Assembly (NCBI RefSeq): GCF_022662495.1
Contig: NZ_JAKPBU010000001.1
Location: 62,001-126,000 of the forward strand
DNA length: 64,000 nt
Source: Lysobacter sp. M2-1
GTDB taxonomy: Bacteria; Pseudomonadota; Gammaproteobacteria; Xanthomonadales; Xanthomonadaceae
Reading direction: 5' to 3'
Positions 10,489-18,710 of the stretch are shown piece after piece (positions within the stretch are counted from its first letter, which is position 1; every line of letters begins with the position of its first letter). Below the pieces are notes generated by a model. That model was not told where the DNA came from, did no database searches, and was given only the letters and a program-made list of their open reading frames with translations. The translations under genes were made by a program, and so were the position numbers.

Positions 10489-11085
10489 TCAGAACTCCAC
10501 CTTCGGCGCCGCGCGCACCGCCGCCTGCTGGTCGGTCGGGATCTCCAGCAACGCGGCCTGTGCGAAGTTGAACATGCCGGCGACCACGCTGGACGGGAAC
10601 ACTTCGCGCTTGTTGTTGTAGGCCATGACCGAATCGTTGTAGGCCTGGCGGGCGAAGGCGACCTTGTTCTCGGTGCTGGTCAGCTCCTCGGTGAGCTGCA
10701 TCATGTTCTGGTTGGCCTTGAGGTCGGGGTAGGCCTCGGCCACCACCAGCAGTCGGCCGAGCGCCCCATTGAGCGCGCCCTGGGCGTTGGCCAGTTCGGC
10801 CATGGCCGCCGGATCGCCGGGGTTGGCCTTGGCCGCTGCCAATCCGGAGACCGCGGCGCCACGGGCGGCGATCACCGCTTCCAGGGTCTCGCGTTCATGG
10901 GAGAGGTAGCCCTTGGCGGTCTCCACCAGGTTCGGGATCAGGTCGAAACGGCGCTGCAGCTGCACATCGATCTGGGCGAAGGCATTGCGGAAGGCATTCC
11001 GGGCCCGGACCAGGCCGTTGTAGACGCCCACCACCAGGAAGCCCACTACCACCACAATTGCGAGCAGGATCAAGAAACTAGACAT
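10489..11085 (-). CDS. lemA: LemA family protein
   Basis: 198 aa. An N-terminal membrane anchor (residues 4-25, very hydrophobic) is followed by the LemA helical domain with hallmark stretches VYNGLVRARNAF, RRFDLIPNLVETAKGY and HERETLEAVIAARG, and YPDLKANQNMMQL further on. The topology expected for the family is N-terminus out, helical domain in the periplasm or cytoplasm. Its biochemical function is not established. The ATG is preceded by GGGGAGG at good spacing. The next gene on the same strand is an M48 protease, the usual partner. The C-terminus is short and ends KVEF. Confidence 0.93.
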   Translation of the reverse strand: MSSFLILLAIVVVVGFLVVGVYNGLVRARNAFRNAFAQIDVQLQRRFDLIPNLVETAKGYLSHERETLEAVIAARGAAVSGLAAAKANPGDPAAMAELANAQGALNGALGRLLVVAEAYPDLKANQNMMQLTEELTSTENKVAFARQAYNDSVMAYNNKREVFPSSVVAGMFNFAQAALLEIPTDQQAAVRAAPKVEF

Positions 11086-11181
11086 GGAACCTCCCCTTGT
11101 TCATGCAAAGACCGGATCACTGGGTTTAGTATCCGGGCAACGAGACGGCACGAAGCCGCAGCATACGAAGGGGGATGACCG

Positions 11182-12600
11182 ATGGAAAGCCGACACCGCG
11201 GTTTTCGCAGCCTGATGCGCCCGACCCTTCTTGCCACGCTGCTGACACTGACCCTGGGATCCGCTGCGCAGACACCGGTGCAGTGGCAATCGCCTTCGGC
11301 CGCGCGCACCACGGCGGGCACGCCCGCGCCACCGCGCACCTTCGTCAACACCGCACAGCGCGCGCCGGTCGTCGACCACGGTCTCGCCTATGCCCCGCCA
11401 CCCGCTCAGGTCCAGCCGCTGGGCGTGGGCTTCGATGTACGCCGCTTTGAACTCATGGCCCAGGCACTGGTCGCCAACCAGCGGATCCCCGGCCTTGCGG
11501 TAGCGATCGTGCAGAACGGACAGATCTTGTCCGCGCGCGGTTATGGCATCACCGACGTCCGCGCCGCCGAGCCGGTCGATGCCCATACCGTGTTCCGTCT
11601 GGCATCGCTGTCCAAATCCTTCGCCGGCACGCTCACCGGCATGCTGGTGTCCGAAGGCGCATTGCGCTGGGACAGCAAGGTCGCCGACTTCATGCCGAAC
11701 CTGCGCTTCGCCGACCCGGCAGCGGCGCAGCAACTGACGGTCGCTGAGGTGCTGAGCCACCGGGTGGGCCTGACCCACAACGCGTTCGACCGCGACATCG
11801 AAGGCTATGCCGACTATCGCGACGTGGTGCAGCGCTTCGCCAACGCGCCGATGAAGTGCCGGCCCGGCGAATGCTATGCCTACCAGAACGTCGCCTTCAG
11901 CCTGATCGGCGATGTCGTCTATGCCTCCAGTGGGCAGTTCTACAACGAGGCCGTCGCCAGCCGCATCTTCAAGCCCCTGGGCATGAACGACGCAAGCGTC
12001 GGGCTGGAAGGCATCCAGGCCAGCGCACGCTGGGCCAGGCCGCATGTGCGCGGTCGCGGCGGATGGGCGTCGTTGGCGCCGAAGCCGACGTACTACCGCG
12101 TCTCGCCCGCCGCCGGCGTCAACGCCAGCATCAGCGACATGGCGCAGTGGCTGCTGGCCCAGACTGGCCATCGCCCCGACGTGCTGCCGCAGCCGCTGCT
12201 GGCCACGCTGCATGCGCCGGTGGTGACCACGCCGGGCGAACTGCGCGGTTCGGCCTGGCGGCGTGAACGGCTCAACGGCGCAGGCTATGGCCTGGGCTGG
12301 CGCGTCTACGACTATGCGGGACATCGCGTGGTGTTCCATGGCGGCGCCGTGCAGGGCTATCGCGGCGCGGTGGCGCTGCTGCCAGGACGTGACCTGGGAA
12401 TCGCGATCCTGTGGAACAGCGAGAGCTCGCTGCCCTCGGGCCTGGTGCCGACTATCCTCGACAGTGCGATCGGTCTGCCCTATCAGGCATGGCTGGATCT
12501 CGACCTGCCCGAACAGATCGATCGGCCCGAGACGATGTATGCCGGCCAGACGCCGGCCAGCGGCATTGACGGCTCGACCGCCACCGCCGCTCCCGAATAA
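11182..12600 (+). CDS. Secreted serine hydrolase, class C beta-lactamase / DD-peptidase fold
   Basis: 472 aa, exported: a hydrophobic signal segment spans about 12-29 and ends in SAAQ. The penicillin-binding fold is recognised by SLSK at 142-145 (catalytic Ser142 and Lys145), YQN at 234-236 (the YxN motif) and HGG in VVFHGGAVQGY near the C-terminus (position of the third motif). Proteins of this type are esterases, D-amino-acid peptidases or beta-lactamases; the substrate cannot be told from sequence. A proline-rich spacer of about 50 residues separates the signal from the domain. ATG at 11182 is preceded by GGGGGATG. An internal Met at 11215 would still leave a signal peptide. It is divergent from lemA and probably a single-gene unit. 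Confidence 0.88.
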   Translation: MESRHRGFRSLMRPTLLATLLTLTLGSAAQTPVQWQSPSAARTTAGTPAPPRTFVNTAQRAPVVDHGLAYAPPPAQVQPLGVGFDVRRFELMAQALVANQRIPGLAVAIVQNGQILSARGYGITDVRAAEPVDAHTVFRLASLSKSFAGTLTGMLVSEGALRWDSKVADFMPNLRFADPAAAQQLTVAEVLSHRVGLTHNAFDRDIEGYADYRDVVQRFANAPMKCRPGECYAYQNVAFSLIGDVVYASSGQFYNEAVASRIFKPLGMNDASVGLEGIQASARWARPHVRGRGGWASLAPKPTYYRVSPAAGVNASISDMAQWLLAQTGHRPDVLPQPLLATLHAPVVTTPGELRGSAWRRERLNGAGYGLGWRVYDYAGHRVVFHGGAVQGYRGAVALLPGRDLGIAILWNSESSLPSGLVPTILDSAIGLPYQAWLDLDLPEQIDRPETMYAGQTPASGIDGSTATAAPE

Positions 12601-12816
12601 ATCGCTGGCGCTGGCGCGTCGCGCTTCCTCGCCGACGACCCGGCGCGACCTGTGATGGGTCGATATGAGTGCTCGTTGCGGGTTGTGCGCCAAGTCGGGC
12701 ACGCGAACCGTCGGGACGGCAGCGCGAAAGCCCTACAAGCTCGCCAGGCGAGTACCCATGCCCCGCTGCGGCGCGCTGGGTTGGCATCGCGCCCGGCCTA
12801 GGCAGCGGCGCCCCAT

Positions 12817-12856
12817 AAAAAAACTCCTTCTCCGCCTGGGCAACGCGGAGAAGGAG
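12817..12856 (-). terminator. Intrinsic terminator of the histone-like gene
   Basis: A perfect 12-bp stem (CTCCTTCTCCGC / GCGGAGAAGGAG, 12824-12835 with 12845-12856, 9-nt loop). On the minus strand it is followed by seven U (12823-12817). It lies 32 bp past the stop of the histone-like gene. The 287-bp interval 12601-12887 between the two convergent genes holds nothing else I can recognise. Confidence 0.92.
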
Positions 12857-12887
12857 CTTGATACGGCTAATCGGGTTTTTCTTGTTG

Positions 12888-13286
12888 TTACATCATCGGT
12901 GCGGGGGCCGAAGGCATGGCGACTGGCGCCGCCTTCTTTGCCCGCTTTGCCGACTTTTTAGCTACTTTTTTTTTAGCAGCCTTCTTCGCCGCCTTCTTGG
13001 CCGGACGCTTCTTGGCGGCCTTCTTCGCCGCCTTCTTGGCTGGACGCTTCTTGGCTGCCTTCTTCGCAGTCTTCTTCTTGGCGACCTTCTTCTTGGCGGC
13101 CTTCTTGGCAGGACGCTTCTTGGCTGCCTTACGCACGGCCTTCTTGGCTACGCGCTTCTTGGCGACCTTCTTCTTGGCGACCTTCTTCTTTGCGACCTTC
13201 TTGGCCGCCGTCTTGCGCTTGGCGACCTTCTTCTTCGCCGCCTTCTTGGCGGCGGGGCGTTTCTTTGCAGCTTTCTTCATGGCCAT
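12888..13286 (-). CDS. Lys/Ala-rich histone H1-like DNA-binding protein
   Basis: 132 aa made almost entirely of short Lys/Ala repeats (KKAAKK, KKVAKK, RPAKKA), with a short C-terminal tail rich in Ala, Pro and Met (ending APAPMM). This is the composition of eukaryotic-H1-tail-like bacterial proteins (Hc1/AlgP type), which bind DNA nonspecifically and affect nucleoid compaction or transcription. The chosen ATG at 13286 is preceded by GAGGAG. The frame stays open 65 codons further upstream, but that part has ordinary mixed composition and overlaps the leader hairpins. Expression is probably from the strong promoter at 13646-13674, giving a leader of about 350 nt that contains a terminator hairpin. 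The lysine repeats are prone to slippage-driven length variation. Confidence 0.88.
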   Translation of the reverse strand: MAMKKAAKKRPAAKKAAKKKVAKRKTAAKKVAKKKVAKKKVAKKRVAKKAVRKAAKKRPAKKAAKKKVAKKKTAKKAAKKRPAKKAAKKAAKKRPAKKAAKKAAKKKVAKKSAKRAKKAAPVAMPSAPAPMM

Positions 13287-13467
13287 TTGATGGCACTCCT
13301 CGTCAGTGGACTTCAGGTACAGCAGCCCAGTGAAAACCCCCGCGGGTATCGGACCCGCGGACAACCGCCAACGCGCCAGGCGCGTCGGTGCGGATGCAGT
13401 ACGCCGGCCTGGAGACCGGCGGATTCTGATGGCGCCTACCCCGGCTCGGGAGCCGGTGCTGGCGCAT

Positions 13468-13498
13468 GAAAAAGCCCGCATCGCCAGGCGATGCGGGC
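13468..13498 (-). terminator. Intrinsic terminator inside the histone-like gene leader
   Basis: Stem GCCCGCATCG / CGATGCGGGC (13474-13483 with 13489-13498), 5-nt loop, followed on the minus strand by TTTTTC. It sits 182 bp before the ATG of the histone-like gene and about 140-170 nt after the predicted transcription start, so it either ends a separate small RNA or attenuates the gene. Confidence 0.8.
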
Positions 13499-13639
13499 CG
13501 GTGTCCGTGAGTGTGCCGCGCTTTTTCGAGGGAGACGACGCCTGAGTCCACCGTTGAATCCATCCGGGCGGAGCACGTTGTTATGCGGTGCGCTGTCTGT
13601 TTGATCGAACCCACTCGTTGAGGCGGTTACCCGTTTATG
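13468..13639 (-). ncRNA. Candidate small RNA or attenuated leader (about 170 nt)
   Basis: Defined only by a good sigma-70 promoter (13646-13674) and a strong intrinsic terminator (13468-13498) on the same strand, with no convincing protein between them. A GTG-started frame of 103 codons crosses it but looks like noise. I do not recognise the RNA family. It could equally be the 5' leader of the histone-like gene. Confidence 0.45.
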
Positions 13640-13645
13640 GGGCGA

Positions 13646-13674
13646 AACCTAATCACGGTTTTTTCCACTGTCAA
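13646..13674 (-). promoter_or_regulatory. Sigma-70-type promoter upstream of the histone-like gene
   Basis: Minus strand: TTGACA (13674-13669), 17-nt spacer rich in A, then TAGGTT (13651-13646). The -35 box is a perfect consensus at optimal spacing. The predicted start is near 13639. Confidence 0.7.
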
Positions 13675-14185
13675 CACTTTGGCGCAAATATTTTTACGGT
13701 ACCGAACGCGCGTCTGCCGGCCCCAGCCCGGTGCGCGTCGGCGCCGACGTCGGGCGTGCGCACCGCGCCATGCCGCGCACGCATGCACATGCGCGACGCA
13801 AACGGCTTGTTTTAAGCAGTTTTTCCGACACGCATGCGCGCGCGTCGTGCACACCGCTCGCCGCGCAAGCACGGCAACCTTGCGTCGACGGCGCGCCATC
13901 GCGCGACGTCGACGTGCCTGAATCCGGTCCGCAGCCGGCCGGGTTTTTCGCGCCGCACAAGCGCCGATTGCGCGGAACTGCGCAGGATTTCGGGTCGTGT
14001 GCAGACGCCACGAACCCGGCTGTGACGCGTCGTGCGAGCGTTTTCGCCGGCTCGCAATCGGCAGATCTGCACGGCTACGAAGCCTGGCGGCTTCGACCAG
14101 AACACGCCGACGCGGCGGTGGCGTCAAAACAAAACCGGCCGCACGTGGCGGCCGGTCGGCAATTCGCAGCAAGCGACGCGGGGCG
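13675..14185. other. Intergenic region without recognised gene
   Basis: About 510 bp between the promoter of the histone-like gene and the end of gcvH. It is rich in CGCG, GTCGAC and GCATGC words and has a short AT-rich island near 13810-13825. The open frames crossing it have Arg/Ala-rich shadow composition and I see no RNA gene. Confidence 0.6.
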
Positions 14186-14581
14186 TCAGTGATCGTCGTC
14201 CTCGAGCAGCTCGGCGTAGTCGTCCGGTCCGAGCAGTTCGTTGAGCTGGTCGGGCTCTTCCGCCTCCACCACGAAGATCCAGCCATCGCCGTAGGCGTCC
14301 TCGTTGATGGTCTCGGGCTTGTCGGCCAGCGCCGAGTTGACCTCCACCACCGTTCCGCTGATCGGCGCGTATACGTCTGAAGCCGCCTTCACCGACTCCA
14401 CCACGGCGCAGGCGTTGCCGGCTTCGACCCGGTCGCCGACGTTGGGCAGTTCGACGTAGACCAGGTCGCCGAGCAGGCCCTGTGCGTGGTCGGAGATGCC
14501 GACTGTGACCTTGCCATCGCCTTCGACGCGCGCCCACTCGTGGGATTTGAGGAATTTCAGATCGCCGGGAATATCGCTCAT
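14186..14581 (-). CDS. gcvH: Glycine cleavage system H protein
   Basis: 131 aa lipoyl carrier that shuttles the aminomethyl group between the P and T proteins of glycine decarboxylation. The lipoylation site is Lys65 in [14 protein letters not shown], and the family start motif KSHEWAR is at 12-18. The acidic tail ends LLEDDDH. The ATG at 14581 starts the canonical N-terminus ([10 protein letters not shown]); a Met 16 codons upstream in the same frame has no family similarity. It follows gcvT on the same strand with a 79-bp gap, so the two are probably co-transcribed. gcvP is not in this window. Confidence 0.96.
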   Translation of the reverse strand: MSDIPGDLKFLKSHEWARVEGDGKVTVGISDHAQGLLGDLVYVELPNVGDRVEAGNACAVVESVKAASDVYAPISGTVVEVNSALADKPETINEDAYGDGWIFVVEAEEPDQLNELLGPDDYAELLEDDDH

Positions 14582-14660
14582 CGTGGGCTCCGGAAGTGCA
14601 GGCAGGGAAGGCGTGGATAGTGTATCCAAGCGCGGCGGGTACGGATCAAGCGCATGGCGA

Positions 14661-15791
14661 TCAAACGCCGTCCTGCACCCTGCCCTCGCGGACGAACGGG
14701 AACTTCACCAGGCGCACCGGCACTTCGCGGCCGCGGATGTCGACCCGCACATCGCCGGTGGCGCCGGCGGGAATGCGCGCGAAGGCGATCGCCTTGCCGA
14801 TGGTCGGGGAAAACGTGCCGGACAGGATCTCGCCTTCGCCCGCATCGGTCAGCACTTTCTGGCCATGGCGCAGCACGCCCTTGTCGTCCATCACCAGGCC
14901 GACCATCTGTCGCGGGGCGCCATCGGCGTGCTGGCGTTCGAGCGCTTCGCGGCCAATGAATGCGCGCGGTCCGGATTCCGGGCCGCCATCCAGCGCCACG
15001 GTCCAGCCGAGCGCGGCTTCGTAGGGCGATACGGTTTCGTCCATGTCCTGGCCGTACAGGTTCATGCCCGCCTCGAGCCGCAAGGTATCGCGCGCGCCCA
15101 GCCCGGCCGGCTTCACCCCCGCCTGCAGCAGCCCATTCCACAGCGCGACCGCGTGCGGCTGCGCGACGACGATCTCGAAGCCGTCCTCGCCGGTGTAGCC
15201 GGTGCGGGCGACGAACAGCGGCGTGCCGTCGCGGGTCATGGCTTCCGCCGCCGAAAACCGGGTGAGCTTGCCGGCGGCCTTGGCGCCTGCCGCATCGAGC
15301 AGGCCAAGCACGCGCTCACGCGCGTTCGGACCCTGCACCGCGATCATCGCCAGCTCGCTGCGCTCGGTAACGTTGACATCGAAGGGCTTCGCCTGCGCCT
15401 CGATCCATGCCAGGTCCTTGTCGCGGGTGGCCGCGTTCACGATCAGGCGGAACTTGTCGCCGTGCCGTCCGCCCTGCTCGAGGAAATAGACGATCAGGTC
15501 GTCGATCACCCCGCCCTGGGCATTGAGCATGCAGGTATAGAGCGCCTTGCCGGGCTTGACCAGCTTGTCGACCGAGTTCGCCACCAGGCTGCGCAGGAAC
15601 TCGCGGGTACGTGGCCCTTCCAGGTCGACCACGGTCATGTGGCTGACGTCGAACATGCCCGCGTCGCGCCGGACCTGGTGATGCTCCTCGACCTGCGAGC
15701 CGTAATGCAGGGGCATGTCCCAACCGCCGAAGTCGACCATGCGGGCGCCGAGTGCGCGGTGGGCTTCGTTGAGGACGGTCTTCTGGGTCAT
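14661..15791 (-). CDS. gcvT: Glycine cleavage system aminomethyltransferase (T protein)
   Basis: 376 aa, the usual length. It transfers the methylene group from H-protein-bound aminomethyl to tetrahydrofolate and releases ammonia. Family motifs: [15 protein letters not shown] near the N-terminus, GMFDVSHM, and [12 protein letters not shown] in the middle. It starts with ATG at 15791 ([11 protein letters not shown]). Upstream of it is 150 bp without any glycine-riboswitch signature. The gcvT-gcvH order without gcvP is common in Xanthomonadaceae. Confidence 0.97.
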   Translation of the reverse strand: MTQKTVLNEAHRALGARMVDFGGWDMPLHYGSQVEEHHQVRRDAGMFDVSHMTVVDLEGPRTREFLRSLVANSVDKLVKPGKALYTCMLNAQGGVIDDLIVYFLEQGGRHGDKFRLIVNAATRDKDLAWIEAQAKPFDVNVTERSELAMIAVQGPNARERVLGLLDAAGAKAAGKLTRFSAAEAMTRDGTPLFVARTGYTGEDGFEIVVAQPHAVALWNGLLQAGVKPAGLGARDTLRLEAGMNLYGQDMDETVSPYEAALGWTVALDGGPESGPRAFIGREALERQHADGAPRQMVGLVMDDKGVLRHGQKVLTDAGEGEILSGTFSPTIGKAIAFARIPAGATGDVRVDIRGREVPVRLVKFPFVREGRVQDGV

Positions 15792-15939
15792 CGGGACGGC
15801 CTGTGCGTGCGGAAAGCGGCCATTATCCCGCGCCGCGCAATTCCCCGCTCGTCATGGACACCCAACGCCCGGCACGCGCCGCGGCGGTGCGTTCAAGGGA
15901 CGAAGTCGAGTGCTGCTTCCGGTCGTCCGCTGCGCACCC

Positions 15940-16476
15940 TCAACCGTCGTAGCCGTAGCCCTCGTTGAGGCAACGCACGCCGGTGGGGGCAATCGGCTGG
16001 AAGCGGCCGCTCTCGTCCAGCCGCCACACACCGTCGAAGCGGGTGTACCACTCGGTGTCCACGTCCGGGCGGATGACCGCCACGATGCGGCTGTCCGGCT
16101 GCGCGTCGCTCTGGCACAACCCGATCGACACGTCGTTGCGCGCATCGTCCAGCGCCTCGGGCTCGAGCGCGTCGGTCACCAGCCCCAGCGGCCTGTCGCC
16201 GCCGACCGCGCTGCCGTCGAAGTGATGGAGCCGGCGCATTGCGACGACGGTCCGCGTGCCGCTCTGCTCGTCCTTGAGCACGGCGACCGAGACCGCACAC
16301 ATCGCATCGCCGGAAGTGCCCTGGCCGATGCAGCTTCCGCCCAGTTCGTGCACCCCACTGGGATACGGTGGCACCACCACGTCACGCCACTCCGCGGCCG
16401 ATTGCGCCTGCGCCATCGGCACCGCGCCCACCACTGCGCAAACCAGTACCCCTGCCGTGATCGTGCGCATCTTCAT
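15940..16476 (-). CDS. Exported protein of unknown function, last gene of the NfeD/SPFH cluster
   Basis: 178 aa. A clear signal peptide (residues 1-25) has cleavage expected after AQA. The mature part has four cysteines (Cys49, Cys60, Cys121, Cys169), which could form disulfides, and a hydrophilic body with HHFDGS and EWYTRFDGVWRL. I do not recognise a domain. It starts 5 bp after the nfeD-like stop and is therefore probably translated from the same mRNA as the SPFH and NfeD proteins, suggesting an envelope role. The start ATG at 16476 fits the signal peptide; another Met two codons later is possible. Confidence 0.8.
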   Translation of the reverse strand: MKMRTITAGVLVCAVVGAVPMAQAQSAAEWRDVVVPPYPSGVHELGGSCIGQGTSGDAMCAVSVAVLKDEQSGTRTVVAMRRLHHFDGSAVGGDRPLGLVTDALEPEALDDARNDVSIGLCQSDAQPDSRIVAVIRPDVDTEWYTRFDGVWRLDESGRFQPIAPTGVRCLNEGYGYDG

Positions 16477-16481
16477 TGTCC

Positions 16482-16913
16482 TCAGGCCGGTTCCACCAGC
16501 AGCGTCATGCCCTCTGCCCCGGTAATGCGCACCGGCGTACCGGCGGGCAGCTCCGGGCCGCTCACATCCCAGAACGCATCGGCGATCTGCACCCGTCCCC
16601 GGCCCTGCACGATCCCATGGTCGAGCCGCACCACGCGTCCGACCAGGGCCGCGGTACGGCGATTGAGCGCCGGCTGGTCGCTCTGGCGCTCGCGTCCGCG
16701 AAACCATTTCCGGTACACCTGGATGGAGATGAAGCTGAGCACGATGAAGGCCGCCGCCTGCGCCAGCACCGGAATCCCCGGCACCAGCAGCACCGCCAGG
16801 AACACCGCGACCGCGGCGAACCCCAGCCACAGCATGAACGCGCCCGGGGCGAGCGCTTCGGCTGCGAACAGCAGCAGCGCGATCGCAGCCCAGGCGAACA
16901 CGTCCCAGCGCAT
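16482..16913 (-). CDS. NfeD-like membrane protein
   Basis: 143 aa. Hydrophobic segments occupy residues 5-75 (three or four helices), followed by a C-terminal beta-barrel (OB-fold) domain with GRVQIADAFWDVSG and TPVRITGAEG, typical of NfeD C-terminal domains. Short NfeD proteins associate with SPFH (stomatin-like) partners in membrane microdomains. The gene starts 3 bp after the SPFH gene stop, which supports a complex. It lacks the N-terminal ClpP-like protease domain of long NfeD forms. Confidence 0.88.
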   Translation of the reverse strand: MRWDVFAWAAIALLLFAAEALAPGAFMLWLGFAAVAVFLAVLLVPGIPVLAQAAAFIVLSFISIQVYRKWFRGRERQSDQPALNRRTAALVGRVVRLDHGIVQGRGRVQIADAFWDVSGPELPAGTPVRITGAEGMTLLVEPA

Positions 16914-16916
16914 GGC

Positions 16917-17891
16917 TCAGGCTCCCCCGCTCTTGGATGGACTGGTCGGCGTGGTCGCCAGCACCCGGCCGCCGCCCGACTGCCGCTCCAGCGCTTCCTT
17001 CGCCAGCTCGGCGATGCCGCCGAGCGAGCCGATCACGCCGGCGGATTCCATCGGCATCATCACGAACTTCTGGTTCGGCGCCTCGGCCAGGGCCTTGAAC
17101 GCTTCTATGTATTTCTGCGCCACGAAGTAGTTGATCGCCTGCACGTTGCCGGCCGAGATCGCATCCGAAACCATCTGGGTCGCCTTGGCTTCGGCTTCGG
17201 CCAGTCGTTCGCGCGCCTCGGCTTCGCGGAACGCGGCCTCGCGCTGGCCTTCGGCTTCCAGGATCACCGACTGCTTCTCGCCCTCGGCCTTGAGGATCGC
17301 CGCCTGGCGGAAGCCTTCGGCCTCGAGGATGTTGGCGCGCTTCTCGCGCTCGGCCTTCATCTGTCGCGCCATCGAGTCGACCAGGTCGCGCGGCGGCTGG
17401 ATGTCCTTGAGCTCGATGCGGTTGACCTTGATTCCCCACGGATGGGTCGCCTGGTCGACGGCCACCAGCACCTTGGCGTTGATCTCGTCTCGCTTGGACA
17501 GCGATTCGTCCAGGTCCATCGAGCCGATCGCGGTGCGGATGTTGGTCATCACCAGGTTGAGGGTGGCGATCTCCAGCTGTGCGACCTCGTAGGCGGCCTT
17601 GGCCGCGTCGAGCACCTGGAAATAGACCACGCCGTCGACCTTGACCACGGCGTTGTCCTTGGTGATGACGTCCTGACTCGGCACGTCCATCACCTGCTCC
17701 ATCATGTTGATCTTGCGGCCCACGCCGTAGACCACCGGCACCAGGAAGTGCAGTCCCGGGGTCATGGTGTGGGTGTACTTGCCGAAGCGTTCCACCGTCC
17801 ACTCGTAGCCCTGCGGCACCATGCGCACGGTCTTGAACAGGATGACGATGCCGGCGACCAGCAGGACCGCGGCGAGCAGTGTTCCAGGCAT
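16917..17891 (-). CDS. SPFH/band-7 domain protein (stomatin/prohibitin-like)
   Basis: 324 aa membrane-microdomain scaffold. It has an N-terminal hairpin anchor (residues 3-22), then the band-7 domain with RMVPQGYEWTVERFGKY and PGLHFLVPV, and a long coiled coil rich in Ala/Glu (about 170-240: repeated EAEG, EKQ and REAEAR words). The C-terminus is Ser/Gly-rich. Members oligomerise into rings and work with NfeD proteins and membrane proteases. ATG at 17891 is preceded by GGGGAGGACACC. The open frame extends upstream but that part is antisense to the divergent sigma-factor gene and is not coding. First gene of a three-gene operon. Confidence 0.95.
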   Translation of the reverse strand: MPGTLLAAVLLVAGIVILFKTVRMVPQGYEWTVERFGKYTHTMTPGLHFLVPVVYGVGRKINMMEQVMDVPSQDVITKDNAVVKVDGVVYFQVLDAAKAAYEVAQLEIATLNLVMTNIRTAIGSMDLDESLSKRDEINAKVLVAVDQATHPWGIKVNRIELKDIQPPRDLVDSMARQMKAEREKRANILEAEGFRQAAILKAEGEKQSVILEAEGQREAAFREAEARERLAEAEAKATQMVSDAISAGNVQAINYFVAQKYIEAFKALAEAPNQKFVMMPMESAGVIGSLGGIAELAKEALERQSGGGRVLATTPTSPSKSGGA

Positions 17892-18041
17892 CTTGGTGTC
17901 CTCCCCTGACGATGAACGGAGTATAGGGGGGCGCGGGCCCGTCGGCCCCAACGGAGTTGTCGCGCAACCCGCACGGCCGGCGGCGTAAAAATGACACCGC
18001 CGCTGCGACCCTTTCCCCGCCTGCGACATCCAGAGGTAGGA

Positions 18042-18710
18042 ATGCCCGCCACCTCGAGCCCTTCGACTTCGCCTTCGACGTCGCCTGCGGCGCCTGCTCC
18101 GCTCAGGACAGGCTTCGCGATCGATGTTCCGGCCACCCTGCTCGCACGTGCGCGGGCGGGCGACCGCGCCGCGTTCGAGCAGCTCTACCGCTGGTTCGAG
18201 CGGCCGGTGTTCACCCTGGCCCTGCGCATGCTCGGCGGCAGGCACGGCAACGGGCGGGACGAAGCCCACGAAGTCTTGCAGGACACGATGCTCAAGGTGA
18301 TCGACAGGATCGGGGAATTCCGGGGCGAGGGCGCCGGCGGGCAGAGCCCGTTCTGGGCGTGGCTGCGCAAGATCGCCATCAACGAGGCGCTGATGCGGCT
18401 GCGCCGCGGGCGCCGGCTCGAGGCCGAGGTGTGCACCGGCGATGAAGCCGATTTCGCCGAGGACCACGGCCCGCTGCCGCCGGCCGCTGCCGACGCCGCG
18501 CTGCTGCAGAGGGCGCTGGCGGCGCTGCCCGCCACCACCCGCAGCGTGCTGTGGCTGTACCACGCCGAAGGCCACACGCATGAGGAGATCGCGACCCTGA
18601 TGCACAGGACCCCGAGTTTCTCCAAGTCGCAGCTGGCGCGCGGCACCCGCCGCCTGCGCGGCCTGCTCGATCCACAACAGCTCATGGAACGCGAGGTAGC
18701 CAATGCCTGA
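18042..18710 (+). CDS. ECF-type RNA polymerase sigma factor
   Basis: 222 aa. Region 2 is seen as FEQLYRWFERPVFTLALRML with DEAHEVLQDTMLKVI, and region 4 as LPATTRSVLWLYHAEGHTHEEIA followed by a helix-turn-helix ending RGTRRLRGLL. The ATG at 18042 has AGAGGTAGGA just upstream; an earlier Met 51 bases upstream has no ribosome site. The first 30 residues are a low-complexity Ser/Thr/Pro/Ala linker encoded by an intergenic-type repeat (see 18056-18115). The stop overlaps the next gene by 8 bp, so the downstream membrane protein is translationally coupled and is the likely anti-sigma partner. Divergent from the SPFH operon with about 150 bp between starts. Confidence 0.9.
   Translation: MPATSSPSTSPSTSPAAPAPLRTGFAIDVPATLLARARAGDRAAFEQLYRWFERPVFTLALRMLGGRHGNGRDEAHEVLQDTMLKVIDRIGEFRGEGAGGQSPFWAWLRKIAINEALMRLRRGRRLEAEVCTGDEADFAEDHGPLPPAAADAALLQRALAALPATTRSVLWLYHAEGHTHEEIATLMHRTPSFSKSQLARGTRRLRGLLDPQQLMEREVANA
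18056..18115. repeat. CCCTTCGAC...GCTCAGGACAGGC repeat inside the sigma-factor gene
   Basis: Read on the minus strand the segment translates to the peptide ACPERSRR, the well-known spurious product of a dispersed repeat that contains GCCTGTCCTGAGC and GTCGAAGGG. Here the two ends flank a short CTTCGAC/GTCGCC duplication. It lies in codons 5-25 of the sigma-factor gene and supplies its low-complexity N-terminus. Confidence 0.65.

Noticed and set aside
13303-13614. A 103-codon GTG-started frame in the histone-like gene leader
   Set aside because: It crosses the terminator hairpin and has no ribosome site or recognisable sequence.
13590-13640. A T-loop-like GGGTTCGATC in the leader RNA, hinting at a tRNA
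   Set aside because: No acceptor or anticodon stems can be drawn around it.
15792-15939. Possible glycine riboswitch upstream of gcvT
   Set aside because: None of the conserved glycine aptamer words are present.
15940-17997. A 685-codon open frame on the minus strand
   Set aside because: Only its last 178 codons (from the ATG at 16476) are a gene. The rest is a shadow of the nfeD-like and SPFH genes with Arg/Gly/Ala-rich composition.
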